From assembly GCA_947628815.1 (NCBI GenBank), contig CANRBJ010000008.1, positions 1-63,368 on the forward strand: 63,368 nucleotides of DNA, in the 5' to 3' direction. Position numbers and translations under genes: made by a program. The notes beneath the pieces are model-generated. The model was not told the DNA's origin, searched no databases, and saw only the letters and a program-made list of their open reading frames with translations. This DNA comes from an uncultured Clostridia bacterium (GTDB taxonomy: Bacteria > Bacillota > Clostridia > TANB77 > CAG-508). Below, piece after piece: positions 1 through 9,463 of the stretch (the first letter of the stretch is position 1; each line of letters opens with the position of its first letter).

Positions 1-2
1 GT

Positions 3-2975
3 TTAATGGAAGAATCAAGTAGCATTGTAGATAGTGGAAAAATGCCAGAAGATAACTATGACGAAGAACAACAAGAAAAAGGACCAGTAACTATAAAATC
101 ATTTGAAGTAGACAGCAGTTCGACTAATCCAACAATAACAATAAAATTAAATCAAGCTGTGGAAAATCCTAGATTTTATTTGAATAATGTATTAGTTGAT
201 GGAAGTGAAAATGGAGAAGCAAATACATATGCGATAACAGTTAGTAGCGCAGAGGCTTTAAAACTAAATCAAGAAAACACATTAAGAATAACTGATGAAA
301 AAGGAACATTCGAGCAAATTAGAAAATTTATTTATAGAAAATTGAATGCTCCAACAAAAGCTGTTATTGCTGAAGTAACATCAGTTAATGCAGAAAACAA
401 AGTTAATTCGTCTAATGTATCAGACGCTACAGTACTAATACAATTAACTGCAAATAGTGTTCCAGTGACTGCTACAATTACAATAACAGATACAAGTACA
501 CCTAAAAATAAAACTATAACTAAAAACACAATTGTCAGTGCAGATCAAACAGAAGTCAGATTAACTGGCATTGATTTAAGTTCTTTACAAGACGGAAATT
601 TAACTATCGACGTAAAATTTACAGATGACCAAGGAAATGTAAAATCTATTTCTAGAAAGAGTATAGCTACAAAATATTCAGAAGCACCAGTTCTAACATA
701 CAGTAGCTCTTCTCGTACAAGTGCAACTCAGGCAACTGTAGCTGTAACAAAAACACCTGCAAAAAATAATACTGTATACTTTTTAGTAAAAAATGTAGAT
801 GATAATGTTCCAGATGTTGATACTGTAATTAATACTGGCAAAACATATACAAAGACAATCGATATAGAGAATGGTGATGAAAATAATTCATATGTTGTAT
901 ACTTTGCAGCTATTTCTACTACAGGTACAAAATCAAAAGATGTTCTTGCAATTAATATACCAAAATTAAATGCAACATCTTTGCAAGCAGTAAGTAATGT
1001 TCAATTAAAAACTGGTAGCAATTCTAAATTTACTTGGGAAGATAATTTAAATTCTGATGGTTTAATAGGCTATAGAGTAGCATTAGTAAAAGATAGAGTT
1101 GAAAAAGCTGTTAAAATTGTTGGAAAAGACGATACAAAAGAAGTTGATTTCTTTGAAGAAATGAAAAAAGAATTAGGTGATTATACTGTTAATGTAAAAG
1201 CATTAGCAGATAACATAGACTATACAGATGCAAAAGCATCATCTAGTTCTTCAGTCAATGTTTCTGGTGTTGTTTCAAATGTTGAATTAGATGGAACAAA
1301 TAGTTTTGCAGCATCTAATCCAACAGTACTAAAATGGACCGTGACTGGTTCAGAGAGTGATGTCGAGGATTATACTATTGACGTTGCAAAATATAATGGA
1401 ACAAAATATGAAATTGTTGATTCAATTGAAGGTATAACTGAAAAATCTTACGATATTAAAACTACGATTGAAAAATATGGACTAGGTACTTATGGATTTA
1501 AAGTTACAGCTAATGCTAAAAATGATGTACTAAAAGTTAATACAAGTTCAGTGGAGAGTTTTGAAGGTAGTTATACAGGTATGAAATTTTATAATGTGAA
1601 AGCACTTAGTGATTTAAAAGTATCTACGGTTGAAGGTACTACAGTAACACTAAATGCTAGTGTACTTAAGAATATTTATGATAATAGTGATGGTATTATA
1701 ACATATGATGTTTGGAAAAAAGAAGGAAATAATGACTTTGTAAAGGCAAATAATACTCAATATAATAATTCAATGTTTACAGTTCTAAATTTGGATGCAG
1801 GTAAAACTTATACATTTAAGGTATTAACAAATGTAAAAGTTAGTCCGAAAACTAAAATATATTCAAGTCAAACAGTATATACATCTAATGAAGTAACAGC
1901 AACGACATCAAGTAATATTAACTATAGTGACGCATTAACATATACTGCTTATAAAGCTCAAGATAATGCTAATATAACTCCTAAGTTAAGCAATAATCAA
2001 ATTACATTTAAAGATAATATTATATATATTAAAGGTTCTGATGAGGCAACTATCAAAGAGTATCCAGCAGACAGTAATGAACTTGTTAATAATATAATTA
2101 ATTTACTAAAACAAATGACAACTGGTAAAGACAAAATAAAAATAGAAAATAATAAAATTACTGAGATAGAATTAACTTCTACTACTACAAAAACATTTGA
2201 CTTATCTAACTATGCAGAAAATGCTAAGGTTACTGTAGACGGAGCCAAAGGTAAAACGATAACAGTTAAAGGATCTTGTGAAGAAATTGTTGTTAAAGCT
2301 ACTTCTTCTGATACTGCTACATTTAACTTAACAAATTTAAATGCTAATAAAGTTACTGTAGAATCAGATAATCAGATTTTAACAGTTGCAGATAGTACAA
2401 AATTAGTTTTTGGCACTAGCGCTAAAAAAGTCACATTAAATAATGTAGGATTTGACAATGGTAATGCACAGTTAAAAGATATAGTAAAAACAGCAGAAGG
2501 ATTTACAATTACAGGTGAAACTACAGAAAATCCTTTAAAAGTCGATACATCAAAAGTAAATGCTGATGTAATGTTAAACTTTGTTGCTAACGCACCAAAG
2601 AAATTAGAAATTACAGCTAATAATACATATGCAACAAAAATTAATACAAATACAATGACTGGAGATGAACTAGATATAAAATCAGGAAAAGTTGACTTAA
2701 CAACTGGAGCTAACTTCACAAAAATAAATGTTGGAAATGCTAGCAGTGCAACTACTGCAACTATTGTTACAGATAAAATTGCAACAGCCGACGATGTAAG
2801 AAATGCATCTAAATTAAGTAAGGAAAAAGCACAAACATTAATAGAAGGATCAAAATTTACATTTAAAGCTTCTGATAACGATGATAAATTAACATATACT
2901 ATAGTAGAAAATTCAAAAGAAATTAAGCTAGATATTCCAGAAAACAAAACAGTAACCATAGAAATAGCAAAGTAA
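3..2975 (+). CDS. Large secreted surface protein with Fn3-like domains, 5' end cut by window edge
   Basis: The frame is open to the left edge, so the ATG at 6 is probably internal and this is the C-terminal part of a larger protein. What is visible is a run of beta-rich modules. Fibronectin-III-like segments can be placed at about residues 322-420, 420-530 and 532-635 (numbered from the ATG at 6), followed by a threonine/asparagine-rich repetitive beta segment to residue 989 that ends in VTIEIAK. The opening residues (SGKMPEDNYD) match the segment just after the dockerin-like module in the two neighbouring proteins (ANKLPEDN and KWAEYPDNY), so the missing part probably holds a signal peptide and dockerin. 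Several Fn3-like modules and the repetitive tail resemble the 9837-13265 protein. Ligand unknown. It is the only plus-strand member of the island and converges on 3099-6041. Confidence 0.75.
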   Translation, partial: LMEESSSIVDSGKMPEDNYDEEQQEKGPVTIKSFEVDSSSTNPTITIKLNQAVENPRFYLNNVLVDGSENGEANTYAITVSSAEALKLNQENTLRITDEKGTFEQIRKFIYRKLNAPTKAVIAEVTSVNAENKVNSSNVSDATVLIQLTANSVPVTATITITDTSTPKNKTITKNTIVSADQTEVRLTGIDLSSLQDGNLTIDVKFTDDQGNVKSISRKSIATKYSEAPVLTYSSSSRTSATQATVAVTKTPAKNNTVYFLVKNVDDNVPDVDTVINTGKTYTKTIDIENGDENNSYVVYFAAISTTGTKSKDVLAINIPKLNATSLQAVSNVQLKTGSNSKFTWEDNLNSDGLIGYRVALVKDRVEKAVKIVGKDDTKEVDFFEEMKKELGDYTVNVKALADNIDYTDAKASSSSSVNVSGVVSNVELDGTNSFAASNPTVLKWTVTGSESDVEDYTIDVAKYNGTKYEIVDSIEGITEKSYDIKTTIEKYGLGTYGFKVTANAKNDVLKVNTSSVESFEGSYTGMKFYNVKALSDLKVSTVEGTTVTLNASVLKNIYDNSDGIITYDVWKKEGNNDFVKANNTQYNNSMFTVLNLDAGKTYTFKVLTNVKVSPKTKIYSSQTVYTSNEVTATTSSNINYSDALTYTAYKAQDNANITPKLSNNQITFKDNIIYIKGSDEATIKEYPADSNELVNNIINLLKQMTTGKDKIKIENNKITEIELTSTTTKTFDLSNYAENAKVTVDGAKGKTITVKGSCEEIVVKATSSDTATFNLTNLNANKVTVESDNQILTVADSTKLVFGTSAKKVTLNNVGFDNGNAQLKDIVKTAEGFTITGETTENPLKVDTSKVNADVMLNFVANAPKKLEITANNTYATKINTNTMTGDELDIKSGKVDLTTGANFTKINVGNASSATTATIVTDKIATADDVRNASKLSKEKAQTLIEGSKFTFKASDNDDKLTYTIVENSKEIKLDIPENKTVTIEIAK

Positions 2976-3002
2976 TTAATTATTAAAATTTAAAAAGATA
3001 AA

Positions 3003-3036
3003 CCAAAATTCCAGTGTTTTCTCACTGGAATTTTGG
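3003..3036. terminator. Bidirectional intrinsic terminator
   Basis: A perfect 14-bp stem (3003-3016 with 3023-3036) and a 6-nt loop lie between two convergent genes. T-rich sequence follows on both strands. A 32-nt core is identical to the hairpin at 9709-9740, which sits behind the paralogous gene 9837-13265. Confidence 0.85.
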
Positions 3037-3098
3037 AGTTTTTGATTATATATTTATTGTAAGTGAAAAATCACTGAAATTTGCCTATAGAGTAAATT

Positions 3099-6041
3099 TT
3101 ATTCACTCGCAAGAGTACAATTAATTTTTACTTCAATTGGTTTTATTTCAACAGCATTTGTTTTTGAATTTGTTAATTTATATTTTAAAGTTGTTTTTAG
3201 GTTCTGTGCGTCTGTTTTTGTCGTGTCTAATCCTAATTTATCTAGATTAAACCATACTGGAACTACATCACAAGCAACTTTACCTTCTGTTCTACTTGTT
3301 GTTCCTAATAAAGCACTAGCATTTTCTTTATCAGCATATACAGATGAAGCATCGTCGAAAATTGTAACTCTATCTCCTAATGCTTGTGGAATTTGAACGT
3401 ATCCTAAAACCCAATTTCCTGTTACTCCATTTACAGTTAGATTTCCAGTTGTAGTAATTGTGAAGCCATCACTGATTTTTGGAAGCATTGCATTATTTAG
3501 TTGAGTTGATAAATCTTTTCCCCTAGCAGGCTCAATATTATTTAATCTATCAATTGTTAAAGCTGAACCACTTAAAGATTTATATCCAGATAGTTGCCAT
3601 TGAACACCAGCTGTGCTTAACTCAGATGTATCTTTTAAAGTTATGGTTACATTTGTACCATTATAGTTAGCACAATCCATTGTATTTACTGTTTTATCAT
3701 AATTATCTTTGTAAGATTTATTATATTTCAAACCTAAAGCATTATATAGTGTTCTAGTAAGCCCAGAAGTTAACTCTTCACTGTCTGCATCGAAATATAC
3801 ATATTCACTGTAAATATCTCCAGCAACATTATTTCCATCATTGTTTACGGTATTTTCTGTGTTATAATTTCCATCAACAGTGGTACCACTATTAAATCTT
3901 ACCTTGTCTACTGGTATGTTGTAAGTAATTTTTAATTTTAATGGTTTTTTAGGAGTAGTAGATAATTCTGATGTAAGTTGTCCGTTTTCCATCACAACAT
4001 CTCTCTCTGAAGCTGATAATTTGATTGTATTTAACGTAATATTTTGTTTAAATGGGGTACTATCGCTATTTTTACCAGCTGCTTTTTGGATAGCTGTAAA
4101 GTCAGAATCACTTATTTTGTATCCTTCTGGAATGACGTTCTTTGTATAATCGTCTGCTGCCTCTATTGATTTAACATATACATAGCCTGCATTGTAAATG
4201 TTTATTGTAAATGTTGCAGTTTCTGTAGTTTCTCCATCTACACTGTATGTAAAATCAACTGTATATGGTTTCATATAGTCATTAGTATTAGAAAAATCAG
4301 GGACTTTAATCCAAATGATTGCTTGTGTAGTCGCCTTTTTCATAGCAGATGTAAGCTTAGCTTTTATGGTTTCGTTTGTTGTAAAATCAGTACTTACAAG
4401 AACACTCTCTGGGTTACTAATATTACTAGCTGTTACATTAGTTGCTTTCTTACCACTTGATACTATATCAACAGTTAAACCAACCCATTTACCTTTATTT
4501 CCGCTTATTTCATATTCTTTTAATAATTCAGTTTTAGCATATAAATTTATCGTGTTTCTAACAGCAGAATCCATTACTGGTTCTGCGATTTCAGAACCAA
4601 TTTTTCCTTCCTTAACTTCTGCTTGATTTGCTGTAACTGCTGTTTTTATTGATTTGTTGGTTATTGTAGAATCTTCTAATATTTTTAAACTTAATTTTTT
4701 TGTTTCATTTGGAATACCTAACACACCTGAATTATTTACTTTTATTCCCACATCATCATTTTGTGTTGTATCTTCTATTTGTTTACTTGTTGTATTTGAA
4801 TTAACAAGAATAATATTACTACTTATATAATTTGAATTTATGTATACATAATATGTTTTACCTTTTTCGCTTGCAATTGTTGGTAATGTTGTGTTAGTAT
4901 TTTTGTCAAATGCTACTAAGTCTTCATCATTATCATAGAATTTGTATTCTCCATCTAATGTAACTTTAACAGCAATTTCTTTACCCTCTGCTTTTGTGTT
5001 TCCATTTCCTTCTACAGTAGACGTGTGAAGGTTATTAACATTTAAATTCAGTTCTAGGTCTGATTTGGGAGTTCCAGCAGAACTTGTTACTGGGTCGGCA
5101 CCCCAAATACTGCCTTGGTGTTTCATGTCATTAGCTACTGTCTCGTTTAGGTTTGTCAATTCAACATTTGGAACTTCCGTAACTGATTTAATTTTAGCTA
5201 TTGTACAGTTCAATACGTCTACCTTTATTGTCCTACTTTCATTATCTGATTTCAATTCAAATGAATATTCACCTGGTGTCGATGGAACTTCAATATTTCT
5301 TTTTGTAGCTGGTTTTTCATCAGCAAATTTTATACCATCCGTACTAGAAATTACACTATTTTCTGGTATATTTACTAATTGAACTTTTACTGGTGTAGCT
5401 GTGGTACTTGGAACTACTTTTACAGATAATGTATTTGTTTCCTTATCTATTTCGACACCTTTGACAACAGTATCTTTAGTTTCACCACTTCTAGCATCTA
5501 ATTCATAATCTAATGAAGCAGCATAGTTATCAGGATATTCAGCCCATTTGCTTTCATCTACAATTTTACCGTCTTTATCAGCTAAACGATTAAATAATGC
5601 TTCTTCATCTGATGATTGTACTCCTTTTTTTCCTGAAACATCTCCTGCTACTTGTTGAGCTGATGATAATTTTTTATCTCCTATAAGATTAAATAATGCT
5701 TCATCATCACTACTTGTTACTTTTCCATCTCCGTTGATGTCTCCAAATATTTCGATTGTAAATGTTTCATTATTTGATAATGTGATTTTTGCTCCTGTTC
5801 CTATTTCTCCTTCAACTTTTGTTATTGTTTTATTAAATCTTTCTGCAACTATTTTTTCTATATCTTCTCTTTGTAATTGTGCTCCTCTACTCATTTCTAT
5901 AACAATTGCTTTTCCTGCGTCGCTTACGTTAAAGCTATTCTTTACTACTTTTTCTACTGCTGCCTTTGACATTGGGAAAGTTATTCCTGCTAAAATCATT
6001 GTAGATGCTATTGTTGTACATAAAAAAGTTTTCTTATTCAC
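3099..6041 (-). CDS. Large secreted protein with N-terminal dockerin-like module
   Basis: 980 residues. Residues 1-27 are a signal peptide (MNKKTFLC start, cleavage near SKA-A). After a short basic/beta segment (28-98) comes a dockerin-type pair of calcium loops. Loop 1 at 101-112 (DINGDGKVTSSD) has D, N, D, T and D at canonical positions 1, 3, 5, 9 and 12. Loop 2 at 134-145 (DVSGKKGVQSSD) has Lys at position 5 and is degenerate. Each is followed by the helix EEALFN or similar. Residues 170-980 are beta-rich, Thr/Asn/Ser-rich and of no family I recognise; no catalytic motif is visible. It lies 162 bp downstream of the cohesin-like anchor gene 6204-6908 on the same strand, with a hairpin in the gap. 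Inference: it is displayed on the wall by docking to that anchor. The N-terminal position of the dockerin is unusual, since cellulosomal enzymes mostly carry it at the C terminus. Confidence 0.8.
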   Translation of the reverse strand: MNKKTFLCTTIASTMILAGITFPMSKAAVEKVVKNSFNVSDAGKAIVIEMSRGAQLQREDIEKIVAERFNKTITKVEGEIGTGAKITLSNNETFTIEIFGDINGDGKVTSSDDEALFNLIGDKKLSSAQQVAGDVSGKKGVQSSDEEALFNRLADKDGKIVDESKWAEYPDNYAASLDYELDARSGETKDTVVKGVEIDKETNTLSVKVVPSTTATPVKVQLVNIPENSVISSTDGIKFADEKPATKRNIEVPSTPGEYSFELKSDNESRTIKVDVLNCTIAKIKSVTEVPNVELTNLNETVANDMKHQGSIWGADPVTSSAGTPKSDLELNLNVNNLHTSTVEGNGNTKAEGKEIAVKVTLDGEYKFYDNDEDLVAFDKNTNTTLPTIASEKGKTYYVYINSNYISSNIILVNSNTTSKQIEDTTQNDDVGIKVNNSGVLGIPNETKKLSLKILEDSTITNKSIKTAVTANQAEVKEGKIGSEIAEPVMDSAVRNTINLYAKTELLKEYEISGNKGKWVGLTVDIVSSGKKATNVTASNISNPESVLVSTDFTTNETIKAKLTSAMKKATTQAIIWIKVPDFSNTNDYMKPYTVDFTYSVDGETTETATFTINIYNAGYVYVKSIEAADDYTKNVIPEGYKISDSDFTAIQKAAGKNSDSTPFKQNITLNTIKLSASERDVVMENGQLTSELSTTPKKPLKLKITYNIPVDKVRFNSGTTVDGNYNTENTVNNDGNNVAGDIYSEYVYFDADSEELTSGLTRTLYNALGLKYNKSYKDNYDKTVNTMDCANYNGTNVTITLKDTSELSTAGVQWQLSGYKSLSGSALTIDRLNNIEPARGKDLSTQLNNAMLPKISDGFTITTTGNLTVNGVTGNWVLGYVQIPQALGDRVTIFDDASSVYADKENASALLGTTSRTEGKVACDVVPVWFNLDKLGLDTTKTDAQNLKTTLKYKLTNSKTNAVEIKPIEVKINCTLASE

Positions 6042-6078
6042 TTTTTATTCCTCCTTAATATTAAATAATATATATTGG

Positions 6079-6116
6079 TACTCTAACAAGATTAAAAAAA
6101 CTATCCTGCTAGAGTA
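6079..6116 (-). other. Intercistronic hairpin between anchor and dockerin genes
   Basis: A 10-bp stem with one G-U pair (6079-6088 with 6107-6116) and an 18-nt loop. The equivalent gap in the second unit has a hairpin of a different sequence at 13294-13336. It could be an attenuator or a processing site that sets different levels for the two proteins. Confidence 0.45.
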
Positions 6117-6203
6117 ACTTATATAACTTAATTATTTTTCTCTCTGTGTGTATTTTTGTATATCTTGAACTTACTTTAATTTATTGTTTATCTAATAAGT
6201 TAA

Positions 6204-6908
6204 TTATTTAACTAATTTTTTTCTAGCAATGTATCCTGCTGCTATTGTAGCAAGAACGATTACAGAAACTGCTAATACATTAACACCTGTTTGTGGCATT
6301 GGTCCTTCAGCTGCTGTTCCATCTCCTGTTTGAGCTGGTGTAAGTGTTGGTGTTGCTTCGTTTGTTGGTTCTAGTGTTGGTTCATCTGTTGGAGTTGGTG
6401 TTGGTGTTGGATCTAGTTCTTCTGTTGGTGTTGGTACAGAATTTTGAACTTTTACTGTAGCTTCATTTTTTTCTAATTTAACATTGCTAGCATCTATTAT
6501 CGTTCCATCTGCTAATGTATAATCATCTCCGTCTCTTGTGTTTAGTGTAAATGTTGCGTTTTTACCGATTGCTTCGTCTGATACTGGTGCAAATGTTAAT
6601 GTTACTGGATTTGCAGTAGTATTTTGTTTAAATCCTATAGTTACATATCCATCATTATTTTTGATTTGTACTTCACCACTTGTAACGTTGTCAGTAATAC
6701 ATTTAACAGCATCTTTGCTGTATGTTAAATCTAAGAAACCTGTTCTTATTACTTGGTTAGGTTGAATTGTAACGGTAATGTTTCCATTGCTTTCATTTTT
6801 TGTAGTTACAGTTGCATTTAAAGCATCAGCAGCATTAACTACTGAAGCAAAGCAAGAAATGCTTAAAACTAAAGCTAAAATTAAAGTTAATAATATTTTT
6901 TTATTCAT
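6204..6908 (-). CDS. Sortase-anchored protein with cohesin-like domain
   Basis: 234 residues. A signal peptide occupies 1-26 (cleavage VNA-AD). A single beta-sandwich domain (about 27-155) follows the cohesin pattern: a strand, then RTGFLDLTYSKDAVK like the G-x-F-x-L-x-Y-D segment of cohesins, then VTIGFKQN, then an alternating strand ending NATFTLNT. A Pro/Thr linker at 157-195 spans the wall. MPQTG at 204-208 is followed by a hydrophobic stretch and the basic tail ARKKLVK, a sortase signal with Met in place of Leu. It is the first gene of a two-gene unit with the dockerin protein 3099-6041. The signal peptide and anchor are nearly identical to those of 13395-14129, but the central domain is unrelated in sequence. 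The cohesin call rests on pattern and context and is not proven. Start: ATG with AGGAGG 8 bp upstream. Confidence 0.8.
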   Translation of the reverse strand: MNKKILLTLILALVLSISCFASVVNAADALNATVTTKNESNGNITVTIQPNQVIRTGFLDLTYSKDAVKCITDNVTSGEVQIKNNDGYVTIGFKQNTTANPVTLTFAPVSDEAIGKNATFTLNTRDGDDYTLADGTIIDASNVKLEKNEATVKVQNSVPTPTEELDPTPTPTPTDEPTLEPTNEATPTLTPAQTGDGTAAEGPMPQTGVNVLAVSVIVLATIAAGYIARKKLVK

Positions 6909-7013
6909 AATTTAAATCCTCCTTAATATAGTAAAATCATCGTTTTACTTTAAATTTGTTTTTTCGTAAGTAATTATCTTCAATTGCGCAAAAATGCAAT
7001 TTTATGTAAAGCA
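6829..7013 (-). repeat. 185-bp perfect repeat: leader and signal-peptide codons of the anchor gene (copy 1)
   Basis: Identical base for base to 14050-14234 as far as I can read. It covers the first 27 codons, the AGGAGG site and about 105 bp of upstream DNA. The upstream part contains two small inverted repeats (AGTAAAA...TTTTACT and AATTGC...GCAATT). Identity stops sharply inside the coding region and upstream at 7013, suggesting recent duplication or gene conversion. It probably contains the promoter, but no unambiguous -35/-10 pair stands out. Confidence 0.9.
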
Positions 7014-7104
7014 AGTTACTAACTTCTATATAACAAATAAAAGCACTTCAAAATCCAAAAAATGGAAAAGTACTGCACAGGAATTAAATTTTAATGCTTT
7101 ATAA

Positions 7105-7134
7105 TTGCATATATCAATACAAGTATGATAAAAT
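7105..7134 (+). promoter_or_regulatory. Possible promoter of the nucleotidyltransferase pair
   Basis: TTGCAT (7105-7110), an 18-bp spacer and TAAAAT (7129-7134), about 80 bp before the start at 7213. A weak match. Confidence 0.4.
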
Positions 7135-7212
7135 ATGTTATAGAAATTGCAGACTTAAATTAATAGTCTGAATAAACTTTTTCAATTAGTAATTTAGAAA
7201 GTGAGAAATATT

Positions 7213-7719
7213 ATGATTAAGAATACTTTAATTGAAATACTTCATGAAATGGAAGAAGTTACAAAATTATTTAAACTGGAAACATTTGATATTTTCATTA
7301 TTGGAGGTAGTGCGTGTATTTTAGGTGAATATACTAATAGAGCAACATTAGATATCGATTTTATTGATCTTGGTTATCCAGCAAAATATGGTAAAGCATT
7401 TTCTTTGCTACGAGACTATGATATGTTGGAATATGAAAGTACAATATTGTCACCAACATATAAAAATAGAGCAATAAAATTAGATGAGTTTAAATATATA
7501 AATGTATATATACTTGCAAAAGAAGATATTGCTATTAGTAAAGTTATACGTCTCGCACCGAAGGATATTGAAGATTTAGATGAAATTATACCTTTATGTA
7601 ACAAACAACTTTTAAATAATATTATAGATGAAATTCTAAATAGAGATGATTTGTTCGAAAGTAAGAGAACAGAATTTATAAATAAGTTAAAAATTTTTAA
7701 GGAGAAATATGATGTATAG
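7213..7719 (+). CDS. DUF6036-like nucleotidyltransferase-fold protein
   Basis: 168 residues from ATG 7213. A GTG at 7201 is in frame, but GAAAGTGAG at 7197-7205 looks like the ribosome site for 7213. It has the minimal nucleotidyltransferase signature: GGSACILGEY (31-40) followed by TLDIDFI (45-51) with the D-x-D metal pair, as in DUF6036 and AbiEii-like proteins. The rest is helical and Lys-rich. Its stop overlaps the next gene by 11 bp, so the two form a translationally coupled pair. The known family includes toxin-antitoxin members and uncharacterised housekeeping-like proteins; which role applies here is unknown. The pair is embedded between two duplicated surface-protein units together with a DUF4143 ATPase, typical accessory-island cargo. 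Confidence 0.65.
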   Translation: MIKNTLIEILHEMEEVTKLFKLETFDIFIIGGSACILGEYTNRATLDIDFIDLGYPAKYGKAFSLLRDYDMLEYESTILSPTYKNRAIKLDEFKYINVYILAKEDIAISKVIRLAPKDIEDLDEIIPLCNKQLLNNIIDEILNRDDLFESKRTEFINKLKIFKEKYDV

Positions 7720-8047
7720 GATATTTTGTGAGAGTTATTTTAATTTTTTAAATACTTTTTGTACCGATAGCTATAGGTTAAAAATTGCTCAACCTCTTGA
7801 ATTGATTGTTAATTTTGATAAATATACAAAAGAGAAAGAAAATGAAAGTATATTATATAAAAAGTTATGTGATTTAATTTGCTTTATGAATAACAATATT
7901 AATAAATTTCCAAAGTTAAAAGCTTTTTTATGGACTTTAGATTCGCGAAATATAAGTTACAAAAGTTACAATGTTGCTTCTTTTGATGAATTAGAAGAAC
8001 AAACTAAATTAGTTAATTCTTTTTTGAAATTAGCTTATTGGTACTAA
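7709..8047 (+). CDS. Unknown 112-residue partner of the nucleotidyltransferase
   Basis: The start ATG overlaps the end of the upstream gene, with AAGGAG at 7699-7704. The protein is mostly helical with several aromatic and cysteine residues near its N terminus (RIFCESYFNFLNTFC). I recognise no domain. No clear HEPN R-x4-6-H motif is visible, so a standard MNT/HEPN pair is not supported. The overlap with the nucleotidyltransferase gene implies a joint function. It ends before a bidirectional hairpin at 8097-8134. Confidence 0.6.
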   Translation: MMYRIFCESYFNFLNTFCTDSYRLKIAQPLELIVNFDKYTKEKENESILYKKLCDLICFMNNNINKFPKLKAFLWTLDSRNISYKSYNVASFDELEEQTKLVNSFLKLAYWY

Positions 8048-8096
8048 TGCACTAATGAAATAAATATTGTTATGTTCTTACATGAAATTCAAAAAT

Positions 8097-8134
8097 AATT
8101 GATTGGTTATTAGAAATCTAATAGCCAATCAATT
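8097..8134. terminator. Bidirectional hairpin terminator
   Basis: A 17-bp stem with one G-U pair (8097-8113 with 8118-8134) and a 4-nt loop. It lies at the meeting point of the plus-strand pair and the minus-strand ATPase, overlapping the ATPase stop codon. Confidence 0.6.
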
Positions 8135-9303
8135 ACATTAATTCTTTTTATTCCATTATATGAAGCATTTGGAAGATTATCTAAAGTAAGTATATATTTT
8201 GGATAATGGTCTGTAATTTTATCTAGTGGTCTAAGTTCTCTTTTTAATGTTTCCTCATCTAACACAGAGGCACAAACTTGGTAATAAATCACTTCATCCA
8301 TATTAGTAGCAATAAAATCTATTTCTTCATTACCAATTTTTCCTATATTAACACGATAACCTCTACGCAACAATTCAATATAAACAATATTTTCTAACAA
8401 ATGCCCTATATTTGTCTCCTTGCTATTTAATAAAATATTTCTTAAACCAATATCAACAACATAATATTTTTCAAGGCTTTTTAAATATTCTTTTCCTTTT
8501 ATATCATATCTATTAGCTTCATATATGAAGAAGCTATCCTTTAAAGCAGAGATATATTCTTCAATTGTATGAATAGAAGTATTTTTTCCATTCGAATTTA
8601 GTGTATTACATATTTTGTTAGTTGATGTAATGTTACCTATATTATCCATAATAAATTTAACTATCATTTCTAAGGTTGCTATATTTTGTATACTTTTTCT
8701 TGATGCAATATCTTTTATCAAAACTGTAGAATATATGCCTTCTAAATAGTCCTTTATAGCTACTGAATTTTTATTAAGTTCATTTATAAATGGGAAAGAA
8801 CCAAATTCTAAATATTCTTTAAAAGCATCAGACCTATTATTAGAAGAAGATATTTCCATATATTCTTTAAAAGATAATGGCAACATTTCTATTTTTACAT
8901 ACCTTCCTGAAAGCAGTGTTGCAAGTTCACCAGATAATAAATATGCATTAGAACCAGTTATATATATATCTACATTTTTCTTAATAAATAAACTATCTAC
9001 TGCCTTTTCAAAATTTTTTACATTTTGTATTTCATCTAAAAATATATAATTCATTTTATTTTTTAATAGTTTTTTTTCAACATACTCATATAGCTTTTTG
9101 TAATCTTTTATTTCTTCATTTTCAAGTTCTTCAAAATTTATAGATATAATTTGCTCGTTCGAAATTCCCATAGATGTTAAATATTCTTTAAACAATTCTA
9201 GCAAAGTGGATTTTCCACATCTTCTTATACCAGTTATAACTTTTATGATTTTTTTATCTTTAAACGCTTTAAGTTTTTCTATATATTCTTTTCTTTGAAT
9301 CAC
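8110..9303 (-). CDS. AAA ATPase with C-terminal DUF4143 domain
   Basis: 397 residues. Walker A is GIRRCGKST (25-33), Walker B is YIFLDEIQ (86-93) and the following TGSNAYLLSGELATLLSGRY is the sensor segment typical of the AAA_14/DUF4143 family. The C-terminal part (from about 300) has LLENIVYIELLRRGY and GNEEIDFIA...YYQVC, the DUF4143 segment that resembles a PD-(D/E)xK nuclease core (E-I-D ... Q-V). These proteins are widespread, often mobile and of unproven function. It sits alone on the minus strand within the accessory block between the surface-protein units. ATG start; TATTGTTATTATAATATT-like AT-rich DNA lies upstream. Family call firm, biological role unknown. Confidence 0.85.
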   Translation of the reverse strand: MIQRKEYIEKLKAFKDKKIIKVITGIRRCGKSTLLELFKEYLTSMGISNEQIISINFEELENEEIKDYKKLYEYVEKKLLKNKMNYIFLDEIQNVKNFEKAVDSLFIKKNVDIYITGSNAYLLSGELATLLSGRYVKIEMLPLSFKEYMEISSSNNRSDAFKEYLEFGSFPFINELNKNSVAIKDYLEGIYSTVLIKDIASRKSIQNIATLEMIVKFIMDNIGNITSTNKICNTLNSNGKNTSIHTIEEYISALKDSFFIYEANRYDIKGKEYLKSLEKYYVVDIGLRNILLNSKETNIGHLLENIVYIELLRRGYRVNIGKIGNEEIDFIATNMDEVIYYQVCASVLDEETLKRELRPLDKITDHYPKYILTLDNLPNASYNGIKRINVIDWLLDF

Positions 9304-9463
9304 AATTATCTCCTCCTATTGTTATTATAATATTTTCTTATGAAATAATCAATAGTTTTTGCATTTTATAGCAAAAACTATATTAAAAAATATTTTTTTT
9401 GATTATTATACCTATAAAGTTGTTTGCTATGCAAAAAACATTTTGAATAAGTAATCAGATATT

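Noticed and set aside
2372-2959. 195-residue minus-strand open frame inside the left-edge surface protein
   Set aside because: No ribosome site, hydrophobic low-complexity translation of the complementary strand of an Asn/Thr/Lys-rich gene; a shadow frame.
7213-8047. Standard MNT/HEPN toxin-antitoxin pair
   Set aside because: The partner lacks a visible R-x4-6-H motif and the nucleotidyltransferase fits DUF6036 better.
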